DNA of 60,673 bases. It comes from Actinomycetota bacterium. Lineage in GTDB: Bacteria > Actinomycetota > Actinomycetes > Streptosporangiales > Streptosporangiaceae. Under the pieces are notes generated by a model, which made no database searches, had not been told where the DNA came from, and saw nothing but the letters and a program-made list of their open reading frames with translations. The stretch spans positions 1 to 60,673 of the forward strand of contig DAHVDE010000074.1 in NCBI GenBank assembly GCA_027313705.1. The letters run 5' to 3'. This document shows, piece after piece, positions 60,672-60,673 of the stretch; the stretch's first letter is position 1, and each line of letters begins with the position of its first letter. Both the position numbers and the translations under genes were made by a program.

Positions 60672-60673
60672 CG

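Overview
The window is about 60.7 kb of high-GC DNA from a filamentous-type actinobacterium. The pointers are: a BldC-type developmental regulator next to a valine/leucine dehydrogenase and a DUF3073 protein (an arrangement I know from Streptomyces and relatives), purL and purF on either side of a small sterol-carrier-type gene, a mycothiol-dependent-isomerase-type protein, a large LAL/LuxR regulator, a PASTA-less Ser/Thr kinase, many GTG/TTG starts and ATGA/GTGA stop-start overlaps. I cannot name the genus. The decaprenyl-phosphoryl-arabinose gene pair and the gene order of the branched-chain cluster suggest a lineage outside Streptomyces proper.

Layout. 1-4.7 kb: purine synthesis (purL, cut by the window edge, and purF; purM is not in its usual place). 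4.7-7.4 kb: DUF3073, amino-acid dehydrogenase, bldC. 7.9-16 kb: a two-domain acetyltransferase, mscL, a PhnZ-like HD oxygenase, a cupin, prolyl oligopeptidase, an SDR and a PP2C phosphatase. 16-24 kb: a LacI regulator followed by decayed gene fragments, a secreted transglycosylase-like protein with a structured leader, a serine hydrolase, an S9 peptidase and a long-form nucleoside diphosphate kinase. 24-29 kb: an envelope-related run (phosphodiester glycosidase, decaprenyl-phosphate phosphoribosyltransferase, DprE2-like reductase), a GT4 glycosyltransferase and a YbaK-type tRNA deacylase.

29-37.7 kb: a compact branched-chain amino acid cluster on the minus strand, leuC-leuD-ilvB-ilvN-ilvC-leuB-cimA. 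It covers citramalate to 2-oxobutyrate (CimA, LeuCD, LeuB), the leucine isomeroreductase steps (LeuCD, LeuB) and the shared acetohydroxyacid steps (IlvBN, IlvC). Two ribosome-mediated attenuators can be read in it: one in front of leuC, with a short leader peptide carrying Val-Leu-Ile-Leu, and one in front of ilvB, with a leader frame dense in Leu/Ile/Val codons followed by a U-tract terminator. Between the first attenuator and leuC lies an unannotated 45-codon gene whose C-terminus resembles the middle of the DUF3073 protein at 4.7 kb.

37.8-51.5 kb: LAL regulator, DUF1269-like and DUF2252 proteins, cold-shock protein, maleylpyruvate-isomerase-type protein, an internally deleted GNAT relic, MFS transporter, a probable Fe(II)/2-oxoglutarate-type oxygenase of an uncharacterised family, a secreted protein, a Ser/Thr kinase, and a Baeyer-Villiger monooxygenase translationally coupled to an esterase. 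51.6-58.3 kb looks accessory: a small helical protein coupled to a TraB/FtsK-like translocase, a drug-efflux MFS and a STAND-type ATPase with TPRs. 58.2-60.7 kb: thioesterase, tRNA-Lys(TTT), about 1 kb of decayed coding sequence including a DprA-like N-terminus fused to an unrelated tail, and the C-terminal part of a YciO/Sua5-type protein cut by the window end.

The least expected items are the paired attenuators with the new small gene, the isolated TraB-like module, the long-form ndk and the displaced purM. No IS element, CRISPR array, rRNA or integrase was found.
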